From contig JBBISA010000037.1 in assembly GCA_037441525.1 (NCBI GenBank), positions 1 through 41,516 on the forward strand: a DNA stretch of 41,516 bases. Reading direction: 5' to 3'. Positions 17,950-25,091 of the stretch are shown piece after piece. This DNA comes from SKVR01 sp037441525. Lineage in GTDB: Bacteria > Bacteroidota > Bacteroidia > Bacteroidales > UBA7960. The position numbers and the translations under genes were made by a program. The stretch's first letter is position 1, and each line of letters begins with the position of its first letter. The notes beneath the pieces were generated by a model that saw nothing but the letters and a program-made list of their open reading frames with translations, ran no database searches and was not told the origin of the DNA.

Positions 17950-18022
17950 ATCTAACTGGATGTTTAAATTTTAAAAAAGGGATTCTATAATGCGTTACAA
18001 TTGTACTGAAATTTCGATTTTG

Positions 18023-18094
<72 letters not shown>

Positions 18095-18107
18095 TTGATA
18101 ATTTTTG

Positions 18108-18180
18108 AGCGGAAGACGGGACTCGAACCCGCCACCTACAGCTTGGAAGGCTGTCGCTCTACCGGATGAGCTACTTCCGC
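18108..18180 (-). tRNA. trnG: tRNA-Gly (anticodon TCC)
   Basis: A 73-nt cloverleaf with acceptor GCGGAAG/CTTCCGC, anticodon stem ACAGC/GCTGT around loop CTTCCAA, and T-arm GCGGGTTCGAGTCCCGT. No encoded CCA. Confidence 0.97.
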
Positions 18181-18191
18181 AAATGATGATG

Positions 18192-18273
18192 TGGGGGGGG
18201 AAGGATTCGAACCTCCGAAGGCTGCGCCAACAGATTTACAGTCTGCCCCATTTGACCGCTCTGGAACCCCCCC
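18192..18273 (-). tRNA. trnY: tRNA-Tyr (anticodon GTA)
   Basis: An 82-nt class II tRNA with a long variable arm. The anticodon loop is CTGTAAA within CAGA/TCTG. The acceptor stem is seven consecutive G:C pairs (GGGGGGG/CCCCCCC) with discriminator A, and the T-arm is GGAGG TTCGAAT CCTTC. No encoded CCA. Confidence 0.96.
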
Positions 18274-18302
18274 AGCTAATTTTTTAATGCATTTTGCTCA
18301 TG

Positions 18303-18376
18303 AGCCGGTGGAGGGATTCGAACCCCCGACCATCTGATTACAAATCAGATGCTCTGGCCAACTGAGCTACACCGGC
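18303..18376 (-). tRNA. trnT: tRNA-Thr (anticodon TGT)
   Basis: A 74-nt cloverleaf with acceptor GCCGGTG/CACCGGC, anticodon stem TCTGA/TCAGA around loop TTTGTAA, and T-arm GGGGGTTCGAATCCCTC. It is the first gene after the promoter at 18452-18482. Confidence 0.97.
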
Positions 18377-18421
18377 CTGTGTTTTATCATTATTTTTACC
18401 TACAATATCATCAAAGAACAT

Positions 18422-18453
18422 AAAAAATGCAGACCTTGTAAAAAAGGTCTGCA
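18422..18453 (-). terminator. rho-independent terminator of the hpf transcript
   Basis: A 10-bp perfect stem (TGCAGACCTT at 18428-18437, AAGGTCTGCA at 18444-18453) with a 6-nt loop. On the minus strand it is followed directly by TTTTTT (18427-18422). It lies 81 bp after the hpf stop and ahead of the tRNA genes. Confidence 0.9.
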
Positions 18454-18482
18454 AATGTACGCAACATTTTATAACTACCAAA
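18452..18482 (-). promoter_or_regulatory. promoter of the tRNA-tuf-sec-nusG-rpl-rpo block
   Basis: On the minus strand, TTTG (18482-18479), a 19-nt spacer, then TACATTTGC (18459-18451) is an exact fit to the Bacteroidota -33/-7 consensus TTTG-N19-TAnnTTTGY. The predicted start of transcription is near 18447, inside the first arm of the hpf terminator hairpin, and about 70 nt before the first tRNA. Confidence 0.8.
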
Positions 18483-18534
18483 AATTTATTGGTTTTTTTT
18501 CCTGACTCTGCAACTGCAAGATTTGACAATACTT

Positions 18535-18834
18535 TCAGATGCCTTTTACCTTTTCTTTATGCTTTGTAATTTGTTTTTTTAATGCGTCGATGGCACTGTC
18601 AACTGCTTCTTCGAATGTCTTGGCCTGTTTTTTTGCAAACAAATCGTTGCCGGGTATATGTATTCTGATTTCTGCTATCTTGTTTTCCTGTGTTGATGAT
18701 TGATCTAACCTTAAAATTACCTCACTCCCTATTACACCATCAAATAATCCACTTACTTTAGTTACCTTTTCTCTGATGAAGTTTTCCAACTTAACATCAG
18801 CCTTAAAGTGCAATGAGCTAATCGTAACTTTCAT
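18535..18834 (-). CDS. hpf: ribosome hibernation-promoting factor, short form (HPF/RaiA family)
   Basis: A 99-residue ribosome-binding protein of the HPF/YfiA family, which occupies the tRNA and mRNA channel of idle 30S subunits. The order is typical: KVTISSLHFKADVKLENFI, KVTKVSGLFDGVIGSEVIL, then NKIAEIRIHIPGNDLFAKK and a basic C-terminal helix (EEAVDSAIDALKKQITKHKEK). The C-terminal extension of long-form HPF is absent. It is 17 bp after xerC and has an unusually strong Shine-Dalgarno sequence for this phylum. Confidence 0.93.
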   Translation of the reverse strand: MKVTISSLHFKADVKLENFIREKVTKVSGLFDGVIGSEVILRLDQSSTQENKIAEIRIHIPGNDLFAKKQAKTFEEAVDSAIDALKKQITKHKEKVKGI

Positions 18835-18840
18835 GACTAA

Positions 18841-18848
18841 TCCTCCTT
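18841..18848 (-). promoter_or_regulatory. strong Shine-Dalgarno sequence for hpf
   Basis: AAGGAGGA on the minus strand, 6 nt before the hpf ATG at 18832-18834. Most genes in this window have no recognisable Shine-Dalgarno motif, so this one stands out and fixes the start. Confidence 0.8.
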
Positions 18849-18851
18849 GAT

Positions 18852-19733
18852 TTACGCCTTTGGATGGGCTTGTTTATAAATTGATTTTATTCTTTCAACC
18901 GTATTATGCGAGTATACCTGGGTTGCCGCCAAACTGGTATGACCAAGCAACTCCTTTATTGCATTAATATCGGCTCCATTATTGAGCATGTGTGTAGCAA
19001 ATGTATGCCTTAATATATGTGGACTTTTCTTATTTACTGATGATGTTGTGCTAAGATAAAAATTTACCTTTCGATATACAAATTTGGGGTAGGCTTTTTT
19101 CCCCTTATCGGTCAGAATGAAATATTCACTCACATTATCATAACCTTCATCTCGCCTGGCTTCATAGTACTCTTTAATGGTAGCAATCAGTGATGGTAAA
19201 ACAGGTATAATGCGCTCTTTGTTTCCCTTTCCCAAAACTTTTATTTGCGATGAATATATATCTATATCCCTGCGTCTTAAATTGACTATCTCTGAGAGTC
19301 TGATCCCGGTGGTGTAAAATGTTTCCAAAATTAATCTGTCTCTGACACCTTGAAAACCTTCCGGAAATTCTAAATCCTTGAGAAGCTTTTCCATGGAAGC
19401 TTCTGGGACAAAGTCCGCTAATTTTCTTGGATTTTTTGGCGAAACAACTTTATCGATTGGATTAACCTTGAAGGAGCCCTTTATTTCCAGAAACTTGAAA
19501 AAGGATTTTAATGTTGAATTTTTCCGGTTTATACTCCTTGTAGAAAGTTTATTCTGAAGGAGCGATGAAAGCCAGAATCTGATATGAACAGATGCGGCAT
19601 CCGATAATTGTGCATTAAATCTTTCGGAAAGGAAGGCTTGAAATTCTTCCAGGTCATTTTGATAAGCGCGGAGTGTATGGAGTGATAATCTCCGCTCATT
19701 TTTCAGGTAATCAACAAATTCAGCAATTCCCAT
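18852..19733 (-). CDS. xerC: tyrosine recombinase XerC/XerD family
   Basis: A 293-residue site-specific recombinase that resolves chromosome dimers at dif-type sites. The N-terminal SAM-like core-binding domain (LSLHTLRAYQNDLEEF) precedes the catalytic domain with R145 (TTGIRLSEI), K169 (LGKGNKER), H239 and R242 (HILRHTFATHML), H265 (LLGHTSLAATQ) and the nucleophile Y274. All catalytic residues are present. Its place between rpsU and hpf, with no mobile-element features nearby, supports a housekeeping Xer enzyme rather than an integrase. XerC versus XerD cannot be settled here. Confidence 0.92.
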   Translation of the reverse strand: MGIAEFVDYLKNERRLSLHTLRAYQNDLEEFQAFLSERFNAQLSDAASVHIRFWLSSLLQNKLSTRSINRKNSTLKSFFKFLEIKGSFKVNPIDKVVSPKNPRKLADFVPEASMEKLLKDLEFPEGFQGVRDRLILETFYTTGIRLSEIVNLRRRDIDIYSSQIKVLGKGNKERIIPVLPSLIATIKEYYEARRDEGYDNVSEYFILTDKGKKAYPKFVYRKVNFYLSTTSSVNKKSPHILRHTFATHMLNNGADINAIKELLGHTSLAATQVYSHNTVERIKSIYKQAHPKA

Positions 19734-19841
19734 AAAAAAGAAGAAACTTTTGCTAAGTTACTGAATTCTTCAGACCAACAAAAGATTCTTCTGAAATATA
19801 TTTACGATAATATAAAAAGGAGCTGCCCTTCTAATGAAAAA

Positions 19842-20036
19842 TTAATTTTCGCTCTCGTCCCTGAGTTGCTGAATATAGCGCGCCTTAATAATTTGTTCCC
19901 TTCTTATAACCGATGGCTTGGTAAATTTCTGTCTTTCGCGCAATTCTTTAAGGATGCCGGTTTTTTCAAATTTTCTTTTGAGTTTCTTTAAGGCTCTGTC
20001 AATATTTTCACCTTCTTTGATAGGCACAATTATCAT
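19842..20036 (-). CDS. rpsU: 30S ribosomal protein bS21
   Basis: A 64-residue, very basic protein with the S21 pattern: MIIVPIKEGENIDRALKKLK, a KFEKTGILKELRERQKF helix pair and a C-terminal RREQIIKARYIQQL. It joins the 30S late and affects initiation. In Bacteroidota this subunit has been linked to sequestration of the anti-Shine-Dalgarno sequence, which would fit the scarcity of SD motifs here. It is 108 bp ahead of xerC, with hpf as third gene of the likely operon. Confidence 0.95.
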   Translation of the reverse strand: MIIVPIKEGENIDRALKKLKRKFEKTGILKELRERQKFTKPSVIRREQIIKARYIQQLRDESEN

Positions 20037-20093
20037 AATTCGTCTTTCCTTTTATTATAAATGATTTATTATCAAGTTTTATTTAATGGGCTG

Positions 20094-20124
20094 CAAAATT
20101 ACAAATTGATTTGTTACAAATCAA
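20094..20124 (-). promoter_or_regulatory. candidate promoter for rpsU
   Basis: On the minus strand, TTG (20124-20122), a 20-nt spacer and TAATTTTGC (20101-20093) match the Bacteroidota -33/-7 consensus. The predicted leader before the rpsU ATG at 20036 is about 50 nt. The rest of the 273-bp gap between rpsU and the next gene is AT-rich with nothing else I can identify. Confidence 0.5.
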
Positions 20125-20309
20125 TGAATTTGAAAAAATATTGTCAATTATTTTACTCCTGATGTTATCTTCAATTTTTTAATGTCTCCTGCCTTGCGCA
20201 TTAAGCATTAAATGTAATTAAGCAATCTCCTTGTCGGGTATTTGTAATGAATTAAGCTATTATTATCAACAACCTTCAAAAATACCTAATTTTGGGCCCA
20301 TCCATATTT

Positions 20310-20558
20310 CTAACTCAGAAGCTCTGATATGTCGAATTCATTTTTGTATAGCGTAAGGATTTCATCGGTTGTAAGCACATCAACCTTTTCAATTTTATTA
20401 TTATTAGGGATATACCAAACTTCGGCAAAAAAACCGAATAGGGTATAAAGCTTTATATTAAAGTATAAAAACTGTCGGACTGCTACTTCATTGCCATGCT
20501 CAAAAACAAGATAGACTTTTTCTTTAAGTGGCAGTATCGCAAAATCTTTCTCATTCAT
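20310..20558 (-). CDS. small hypothetical protein
   Basis: An 82-residue soluble protein of unknown function. The frame runs back to 20600, but the ATG at 20558 (MNEKDFAILPLKEK) gives a sensible cytosolic start. It has the look of a small alpha/beta protein (VYLVFEHGNEVAVRQF, then FFAEVWYIPNNNKIEKVDVL) and ends in an acidic helix (DEILTLYKNEFDISELL). It is divergent from pssA with a 75-bp gap. I know similar short proteins in Bacteroidota genomes but no assigned role. Confidence 0.7.
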   Translation of the reverse strand: MNEKDFAILPLKEKVYLVFEHGNEVAVRQFLYFNIKLYTLFGFFAEVWYIPNNNKIEKVDVLTTDEILTLYKNEFDISELLS

Positions 20559-20633
20559 GTTCTGATTTATTTCGTATCCACAACAGCTTATAAACAACAA
20601 AAACTATAAATTGATTAATAATCAAGCTAATTT

Positions 20634-21380
20634 ATGGAAATCCGTAACAATATTCCAAATTTTATAACATGTTTAAATCTCATCAGCGGGAGCATAGCCT
20701 TGGTTTATGCCTTTGATGGGCAACTGCATATAGCATCATTATTAGTGTTTGCAGCCGCCATATTTGACTTTCTCGATGGTTTTATCGCAAGAATATTAAA
20801 AGCCGGCAGCCCTTTGGGCAAAGAACTCGATTCGCTTGCCGACCTGGTTAGCTTCGGTCTTGTACCGTCAGCAATTTTATACAAACTTATGTCTGCATCA
20901 GCACCCGTGTGGGGGAGCGTAACTGATTCGCTTAATATTCTCCCGTTTATGGCATTCCTGGTTACAGTATTTTCAGCCGTCAGACTGGCAAAGTTCAATG
21001 TTGATATACGTCAGAGTGATCGCTTTATGGGACTCCCAACCCCGGCCAATGCAATTTTCATTGTTTCCATTCCCGTTATTCTTGCTTATGGCGACAACTC
21101 ATCAAAAGGTTATATTTTAGTTGCTTACCTGGTGAATAATTATTATTTTCTATTGGTCTTAACCTTGTTATTTTCAGGATTACTGGTTTCGAACCTGCCA
21201 CTTTTGGCCCTAAAATTCAAAAATTTTAAGTTCAAAAATAACATATCACGATACATAATAATTGTTACTGGAATTGTTTCATTTCTTTTTTTTGGCGTGT
21301 TTTCATTACCTTTAATTATTATAAGCTATTTAATTGTTTCAATGTTTGCTTTGGCTGTAGAAAATTATCAAAAAACTTAA
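20634..21380 (+). CDS. pssA: CDP-diacylglycerol--serine O-phosphatidyltransferase
   Basis: A 248-residue integral membrane enzyme that makes phosphatidylserine, the precursor of phosphatidylethanolamine. The CDP-alcohol phosphatidyltransferase signature is complete: D45, D48-G49, A52-R53, G62, D66 and D70 in FDFLDGFIAR ... GKELDSLAD. About six to eight hydrophobic segments follow (for example YFLLVLTLLFSGLLVSNLPLL). It is 4 bp ahead of the YraN-family gene, so they are co-transcribed. Confidence 0.94.
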   Translation: MEIRNNIPNFITCLNLISGSIALVYAFDGQLHIASLLVFAAAIFDFLDGFIARILKAGSPLGKELDSLADLVSFGLVPSAILYKLMSASAPVWGSVTDSLNILPFMAFLVTVFSAVRLAKFNVDIRQSDRFMGLPTPANAIFIVSIPVILAYGDNSSKGYILVAYLVNNYYFLLVLTLLFSGLLVSNLPLLALKFKNFKFKNNISRYIIIVTGIVSFLFFGVFSLPLIIISYLIVSMFALAVENYQKT

Positions 21381-21384
21381 TTAC

Positions 21385-21747
21385 ATGGCTGAATTTCATG
21401 AGTTAGGGAAAAGCGGAGAAGAAATAGCTATTGGCTACCTTAAACAACAGGGCTATGATATTCTGGAGCAAAACTGGCGGAAAGGGTTATTTGAGGTAGA
21501 TGTGATAGCCAGTAAAAATAATGTTCTGATTATTGCTGAAGTAAAAACCCGCAGCACCAATTATTTTGGTGAGCCCGAGGAGTTTGTAACAAAATCAAAA
21601 CAAAAGAATTTAATCAGGGCTGCGAATGGCTATATAAATGAGAATAATCTGGATATGGAAACCAGATTTGACATAATATCAGTCCTGATTAGGGGTGGAC
21701 AATTCAAAATACACCATATCGAAGATGCATTTTATCCTACATTATAA
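21385..21747 (+). CDS. yraN: YraN family (UPF0102) putative endonuclease-like protein
   Basis: A 120-residue cytosolic protein with a restriction-endonuclease-like core. The family pattern is clear: GKSGEEIAIGYLKQQGYDILE, then FEVDVIASKNNVLIIAEVKTR and AANGYINEN near residue 90. The E-D-ExK arrangement of a PD-(D/E)xK nuclease is kept (EVDVIA and AEVKTR). The cellular role of the family is not established to my knowledge. It overlaps nothing and is tightly linked to pssA. Confidence 0.9.
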   Translation: MAEFHELGKSGEEIAIGYLKQQGYDILEQNWRKGLFEVDVIASKNNVLIIAEVKTRSTNYFGEPEEFVTKSKQKNLIRAANGYINENNLDMETRFDIISVLIRGGQFKIHHIEDAFYPTL

Positions 21748-21860
21748 ATTAAAGAATACTGGAATTATTCTTCAGCGATTTGCCTTTCAGGATAAGCGCA
21801 CAAATGATGTAACATTCAAAATATAATCATTTAAAATAATCCAATTAATACAATTTCATT

Positions 21861-22556
21861 ATGGAGACCAATCAATTAGCCGAACAAACAGTAACCAGGA
21901 TACCCTTAATTGGTGACCCTGCTCCTTCTTTCAGAGCAAAAACAACCTTAGGGCCATTAAATTTTCCCGAAGATTATAAAGGCAAATGGGTTATACTATT
22001 TAGCCATCCAGCCGATTTTACTCCCGTTTGTACTACCGAATTTATGACCTTTGCGGTAATGCAGGATGAATTCAGAAAACTAAATACTGAACTGATAGGA
22101 CTTTCGATAGACAGCATCTACGCACACATTGCCTGGCTCAGAACTATAAAGGAAAAAATTGAATACAAGGGGATGAAGAATGTGGAAGTTAATTTCCCTG
22201 TAATTGAAGACCTTAAGATGGAAGTATCCAGGAAGTTTGGAATGGTTCAGCCTAATGCATCATCTACTCAGGCAGTTCGGGCAGTTTTTATTATGGACCC
22301 TGAGGCCAAAGTAAGGGCAATACTATATTATCCGCTGAGCACAGGTCGTAATATGGACGAAATTAAACGAATGATAATTGCCATGCAAAAGGCTGATAAA
22401 GAACAAATCGCAACACCAGCCAACTGGCAACCCGGCGAAGATGTGATTATACCTCCGCCTGGGTCATGCGGTACTGCCCGCGACAGGGTAAACAACCCGG
22501 CCGACGATACCTATTGCCTTGATTGGTTTATGTGTTTTAAAAGAGAGAAAAAGTGA
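21861..22556 (+). CDS. peroxiredoxin, archaeal-type Prx6 subfamily
   Basis: A 231-residue thiol peroxidase that reduces hydrogen and alkyl peroxides. The peroxidatic Cys is C57 in DFTPVCTTE, with the supporting Thr two residues earlier kept. The long C-terminal domain ends in a CLDWFMC motif (C219, C225) plus C203, as in archaeal and some bacterial Prx6-type enzymes where C-terminal Cys residues resolve the sulfenic acid. That makes it likely a 2-Cys enzyme despite the '1-Cys' subfamily name. It stands alone, 113 bp after yraN, with no clear promoter motif in the gap. Confidence 0.92.
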   Translation: METNQLAEQTVTRIPLIGDPAPSFRAKTTLGPLNFPEDYKGKWVILFSHPADFTPVCTTEFMTFAVMQDEFRKLNTELIGLSIDSIYAHIAWLRTIKEKIEYKGMKNVEVNFPVIEDLKMEVSRKFGMVQPNASSTQAVRAVFIMDPEAKVRAILYYPLSTGRNMDEIKRMIIAMQKADKEQIATPANWQPGEDVIIPPPGSCGTARDRVNNPADDTYCLDWFMCFKREKK

Positions 22557-22815
22557 TTTATAGGCTATTTCAATAGGAAAAAGAATGTATCTATCACTTT
22601 ATGCTGATTATTGCACATCAGGAAAATATATAGAACAGGAATTGAGTTTGTGACAATAAATCAATTGTTGTTCGCTGCGCAAATTTCCATATCCAATATC
22701 CCATATTAATTCAAAGTAAAATTTTATCTACAAATTATTTTGGATGAAAATATATTTTGATTAATTTGGCACAATATTTCACTTTATTACTAATCTATAA
22801 TTTAAAACGATTCGT

Positions 22816-23241
22816 ATGAAAAAGATTGCGACCTTTCTGATGATAGCATTTACAGGCATTTTTATCTCATCCATAAACGCATCTGCAAATACATATCAAC
22901 TTGATGAAGTTCAAATGGATGAAATGTTTGCAAATGCCGAAGTTGTTGACTTTTTTGCTTTGAATACAATGGCTCCGCTAAGTGAAACAGGATTCAGTTC
23001 TGAAGCTTACTTTAATGCAGACAAAGACCCTATCGTAGCATTTCTATTGGTCTGGTTTCTTGGCGGTTTTGGTATCCATAGAGCCTATTTAGGCACTTCA
23101 ACAGGTACAATAATCGCCTACATCCTTACAGTTGGCGGTTGCGGTATTGTATGGACCATTGACTTGATCATGCTTTTAGTAGGATTGATTAACAACGATA
23201 TCAGCAAATATGTCGATAATCCGAAGTTCTTTATGTGGTAG
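22816..23241 (+). CDS. TM2 domain-containing membrane protein with signal peptide
   Basis: A 141-residue protein with an N-terminal signal peptide (residues 1-24, KKIATFLMIAFTGIFISSINASA), a short variable region and a C-terminal TM2 domain made of two helices around a tight turn (AFLLVWFLGGFGIHRAYLG, then IIAYILTVGGCGIVWTIDLIML). The GFGIHRAYLG turn is diagnostic. TM2 proteins have no single known function. It is convergent with the envelope cluster downstream, whose two paralogues have a similar glycine-rich turn. The 259-bp gap before it is AT-rich and shows near-matches (one base off in spacing) to the -7 box but no clean promoter. Confidence 0.88.
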   Translation: MKKIATFLMIAFTGIFISSINASANTYQLDEVQMDEMFANAEVVDFFALNTMAPLSETGFSSEAYFNADKDPIVAFLLVWFLGGFGIHRAYLGTSTGTIIAYILTVGGCGIVWTIDLIMLLVGLINNDISKYVDNPKFFMW

Positions 23242-23269
23242 TAGTTTTTTATGGCCATATCACAAAACT

Positions 23270-23302
23270 AAAAGCTGTCTCACAAAGGCAGCTTTTGGTT
23301 TT
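23270..23302 (+). terminator. rho-independent terminator after the TM2 gene
   Basis: A 10-bp stem (AAAAGCTGTC at 23270-23279, GGCAGCTTTT at 23287-23296, one G-T pair) with a 7-nt loop, followed by GGTTTTTATT. It ends 17 bp before the stop of the convergent gene. Confidence 0.85.
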
Positions 23303-23312
23303 TATTAGCCTA

Positions 23313-24215
23313 TTAATGATTAAATTTATGTTTTGGCAAACCTAATATCAAGGAAACACGTCGATCATAAACATCCTGGGTTAAGACACCATTCTTCGTT
23401 CGGGCAAGTTTTGCAGCCTGCTTAATACCCCCTAAATAAAAGGATTGGAACATTCCAAACCCTGCAATAAAACCGCTAAAATAGTATTTGTTGTAAAAAA
23501 GAACTGCTGCAGCAGCCAGACTTGCAAGCTGTGAAAACGCATTTAGAACACCTTTACCCGGATAACCAGCATAGAAATGACCACTTCCGGGAATAAAAGT
23601 TGACAGTAATGAAGCCTTTCTTTCGCTTCGTAACTCTGAATTGAGAATATCGCTGAATAAATACTCAATTTCTGATTTTATACTATCGGTAATACTTTGT
23701 TCAAGGTTTTGCAAAAGCAGTAATGAAATAGTTTTCTCTTTTGCGATGAACAAATTCTCAGCCGTTGTGGCCGACAAAGCATAGAGCAGCGTTACATCTT
23801 CATTTTTTGCATATTCGGGATAAACCATCTCAAGTTGCTTTAGTATTGAGATAGCTCCATTTGGATTATCACTTAAATAGTCGCAAACTGCAATCTGGTA
23901 TAAAACTCTGGAATGGTGTTCGGGAAACCTCATCATCTGGGCTGAACGCTGAAGGTCGGTTTTTGCCTCCATAAACCGCCCTTGTCTTTTCAATGCTTCT
24001 GCCTTTTTCAGATTGGCTAGAATCCTTGATTCTGGGGTATCCGAAAAAAAATAAAGTCGTTCATACTCAATAGCGGCTTCGAAATAATTTTCAGCGTTGA
24101 ACAAACTGTCGGCATTGATTATGCCAGTTTTAACTGTTTCCTGCGAATTTGCGTCATGGAAAAAGGCGACGCAAAGGAATATGCATGTCAAACAATATCT
24201 TTTGATTAATCTCAT
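23313..24215 (-). CDS. TPR-like membrane protein with PGSGHFYAG turn (paralogue B)
   Basis: A 300-residue envelope protein of unknown function. An N-terminal signal peptide (RLIKRYCLTCIFLCVAFFHDANSQ) leads to a helical, TPR-like region at about 30-195 (AENYFEAAIEYERLYF, LKKAEALKRQGRFMEAKTDL), then a C-terminal membrane module starting at PGSGHFYAG (209-217) with two or three hydrophobic helices. It is clearly homologous to the gene before it over this module. I chose the ATG at 24213-24215; an ATG at 24227 is also possible. It overlaps the end of the preceding gene by 62 bp, so translation is probably coupled. Confidence 0.8.
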   Translation of the reverse strand: MRLIKRYCLTCIFLCVAFFHDANSQETVKTGIINADSLFNAENYFEAAIEYERLYFFSDTPESRILANLKKAEALKRQGRFMEAKTDLQRSAQMMRFPEHHSRVLYQIAVCDYLSDNPNGAISILKQLEMVYPEYAKNEDVTLLYALSATTAENLFIAKEKTISLLLLQNLEQSITDSIKSEIEYLFSDILNSELRSERKASLLSTFIPGSGHFYAGYPGKGVLNAFSQLASLAAAAVLFYNKYYFSGFIAGFGMFQSFYLGGIKQAAKLARTKNGVLTQDVYDRRVSLILGLPKHKFNH

Positions 24216-25026
24216 AATTGAACTCATTATTGGTTCTATTGGCAGCGGCATAACTTCCCATTATATTCCCGGTATAAAATATGGTTGCAAAAAATGCTGA
24301 GATAATAAAGCCCGGGTGAAGAAATCCGCTTCTGTGATAAAATTCCAATGCCATTGCCGAAAAGGCACCAACATAGAGCAACCCCGCAATTCCTTCACCA
24401 GTTTTTCCGGCGTACAATTTTCCCATGCCGGGCATAATAACTGACAGAGTTGCTGCCAACCATGGCGATTTAGCTCTGTAGGAATTTATTGTTTCATAAT
24501 ATTTCTGAAGATTTTTTTCTTCTTGCTCCATTGCTGAAAGCTGACCAGAGAACTTTGATGATAACTCAGCAAAATGCTTTAAATCTCTATCCAACAGAGC
24601 AATTCCGGCGATTTGAAAATTCATCATAGCTGAAATCTGGGGTGAAATATCTATGTCAAGTTCTCTCAGGATTTTTGCTGATATTGCAGTTTTTCCAAGG
24701 TAACAGTTGTTGTATGAAGAAAAAAACATGGATTTATGATACCATTGGCTGCCAGGGCTAACCTTGAGTAAAAATTCAGATGATGCTTCGAGGTCTTTCA
24801 ATCCATAAAAAACCCAACCGGTATAATAATTAATAGTATCTCCCTGCCCATCACTGATGGGTACCAGTTCATGTAAAAGATAAAGAGCTTCTTTATGACT
24901 TCCTCTTGAAATAAGATGTTCGGTAAATCTAAATTCATTATGTAAGTTGGGATTAGTCTGTGCAAATGCAATAAATGTCAGGAACCAAAGACTAAGACCA
25001 CTTAACGTTAGAATTTTTACAACCAT
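24154..25026 (-). CDS. TPR-like membrane protein with PGMGKLYAG turn (paralogue A)
   Basis: A 290-residue envelope protein of unknown function. Residues 1-23 are a signal peptide (MVVKILTLSGLSLWFLTFIAFAQ). Residues 30-185 are helical with TPR-like pairs (GSHKEALYLLHELV, YYTGWVFYGLKDLEASSEFLLKV), then comes PGMGKLYAG (199-207) and a two- or three-helix membrane module with aromatic-rich helices. It shares P-G-x-G-x-x-Y-A-G-x-x-G-x-G, then FY, GFI and A-x-x-R-T-x-N positions with the following gene. It lies 65 bp after the YidD-like gene. Confidence 0.8.
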   Translation of the reverse strand: MVVKILTLSGLSLWFLTFIAFAQTNPNLHNEFRFTEHLISRGSHKEALYLLHELVPISDGQGDTINYYTGWVFYGLKDLEASSEFLLKVSPGSQWYHKSMFFSSYNNCYLGKTAISAKILRELDIDISPQISAMMNFQIAGIALLDRDLKHFAELSSKFSGQLSAMEQEEKNLQKYYETINSYRAKSPWLAATLSVIMPGMGKLYAGKTGEGIAGLLYVGAFSAMALEFYHRSGFLHPGFIISAFFATIFYTGNIMGSYAAANRTNNEFNYEINQKILFDMHIPLRRLFP

Positions 25027-25091
25027 TTATGCTTTGCTATAATTTTTTACCCCTATAAATAACAATCTAACGCTGGATGATGACAATCCTT

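Noticed and set aside
18338..18529. 63-codon open frame over tRNA-Thr, the promoter and the terminator
   Set aside because: It overlaps a clear tRNA gene, a terminator and a promoter, so it is not a gene.
18852..19733. Tyrosine recombinase as a sign of a mobile element
   Set aside because: It sits between rpsU and hpf, with no cargo, attachment repeats or transposase nearby, and looks like housekeeping XerC/D.
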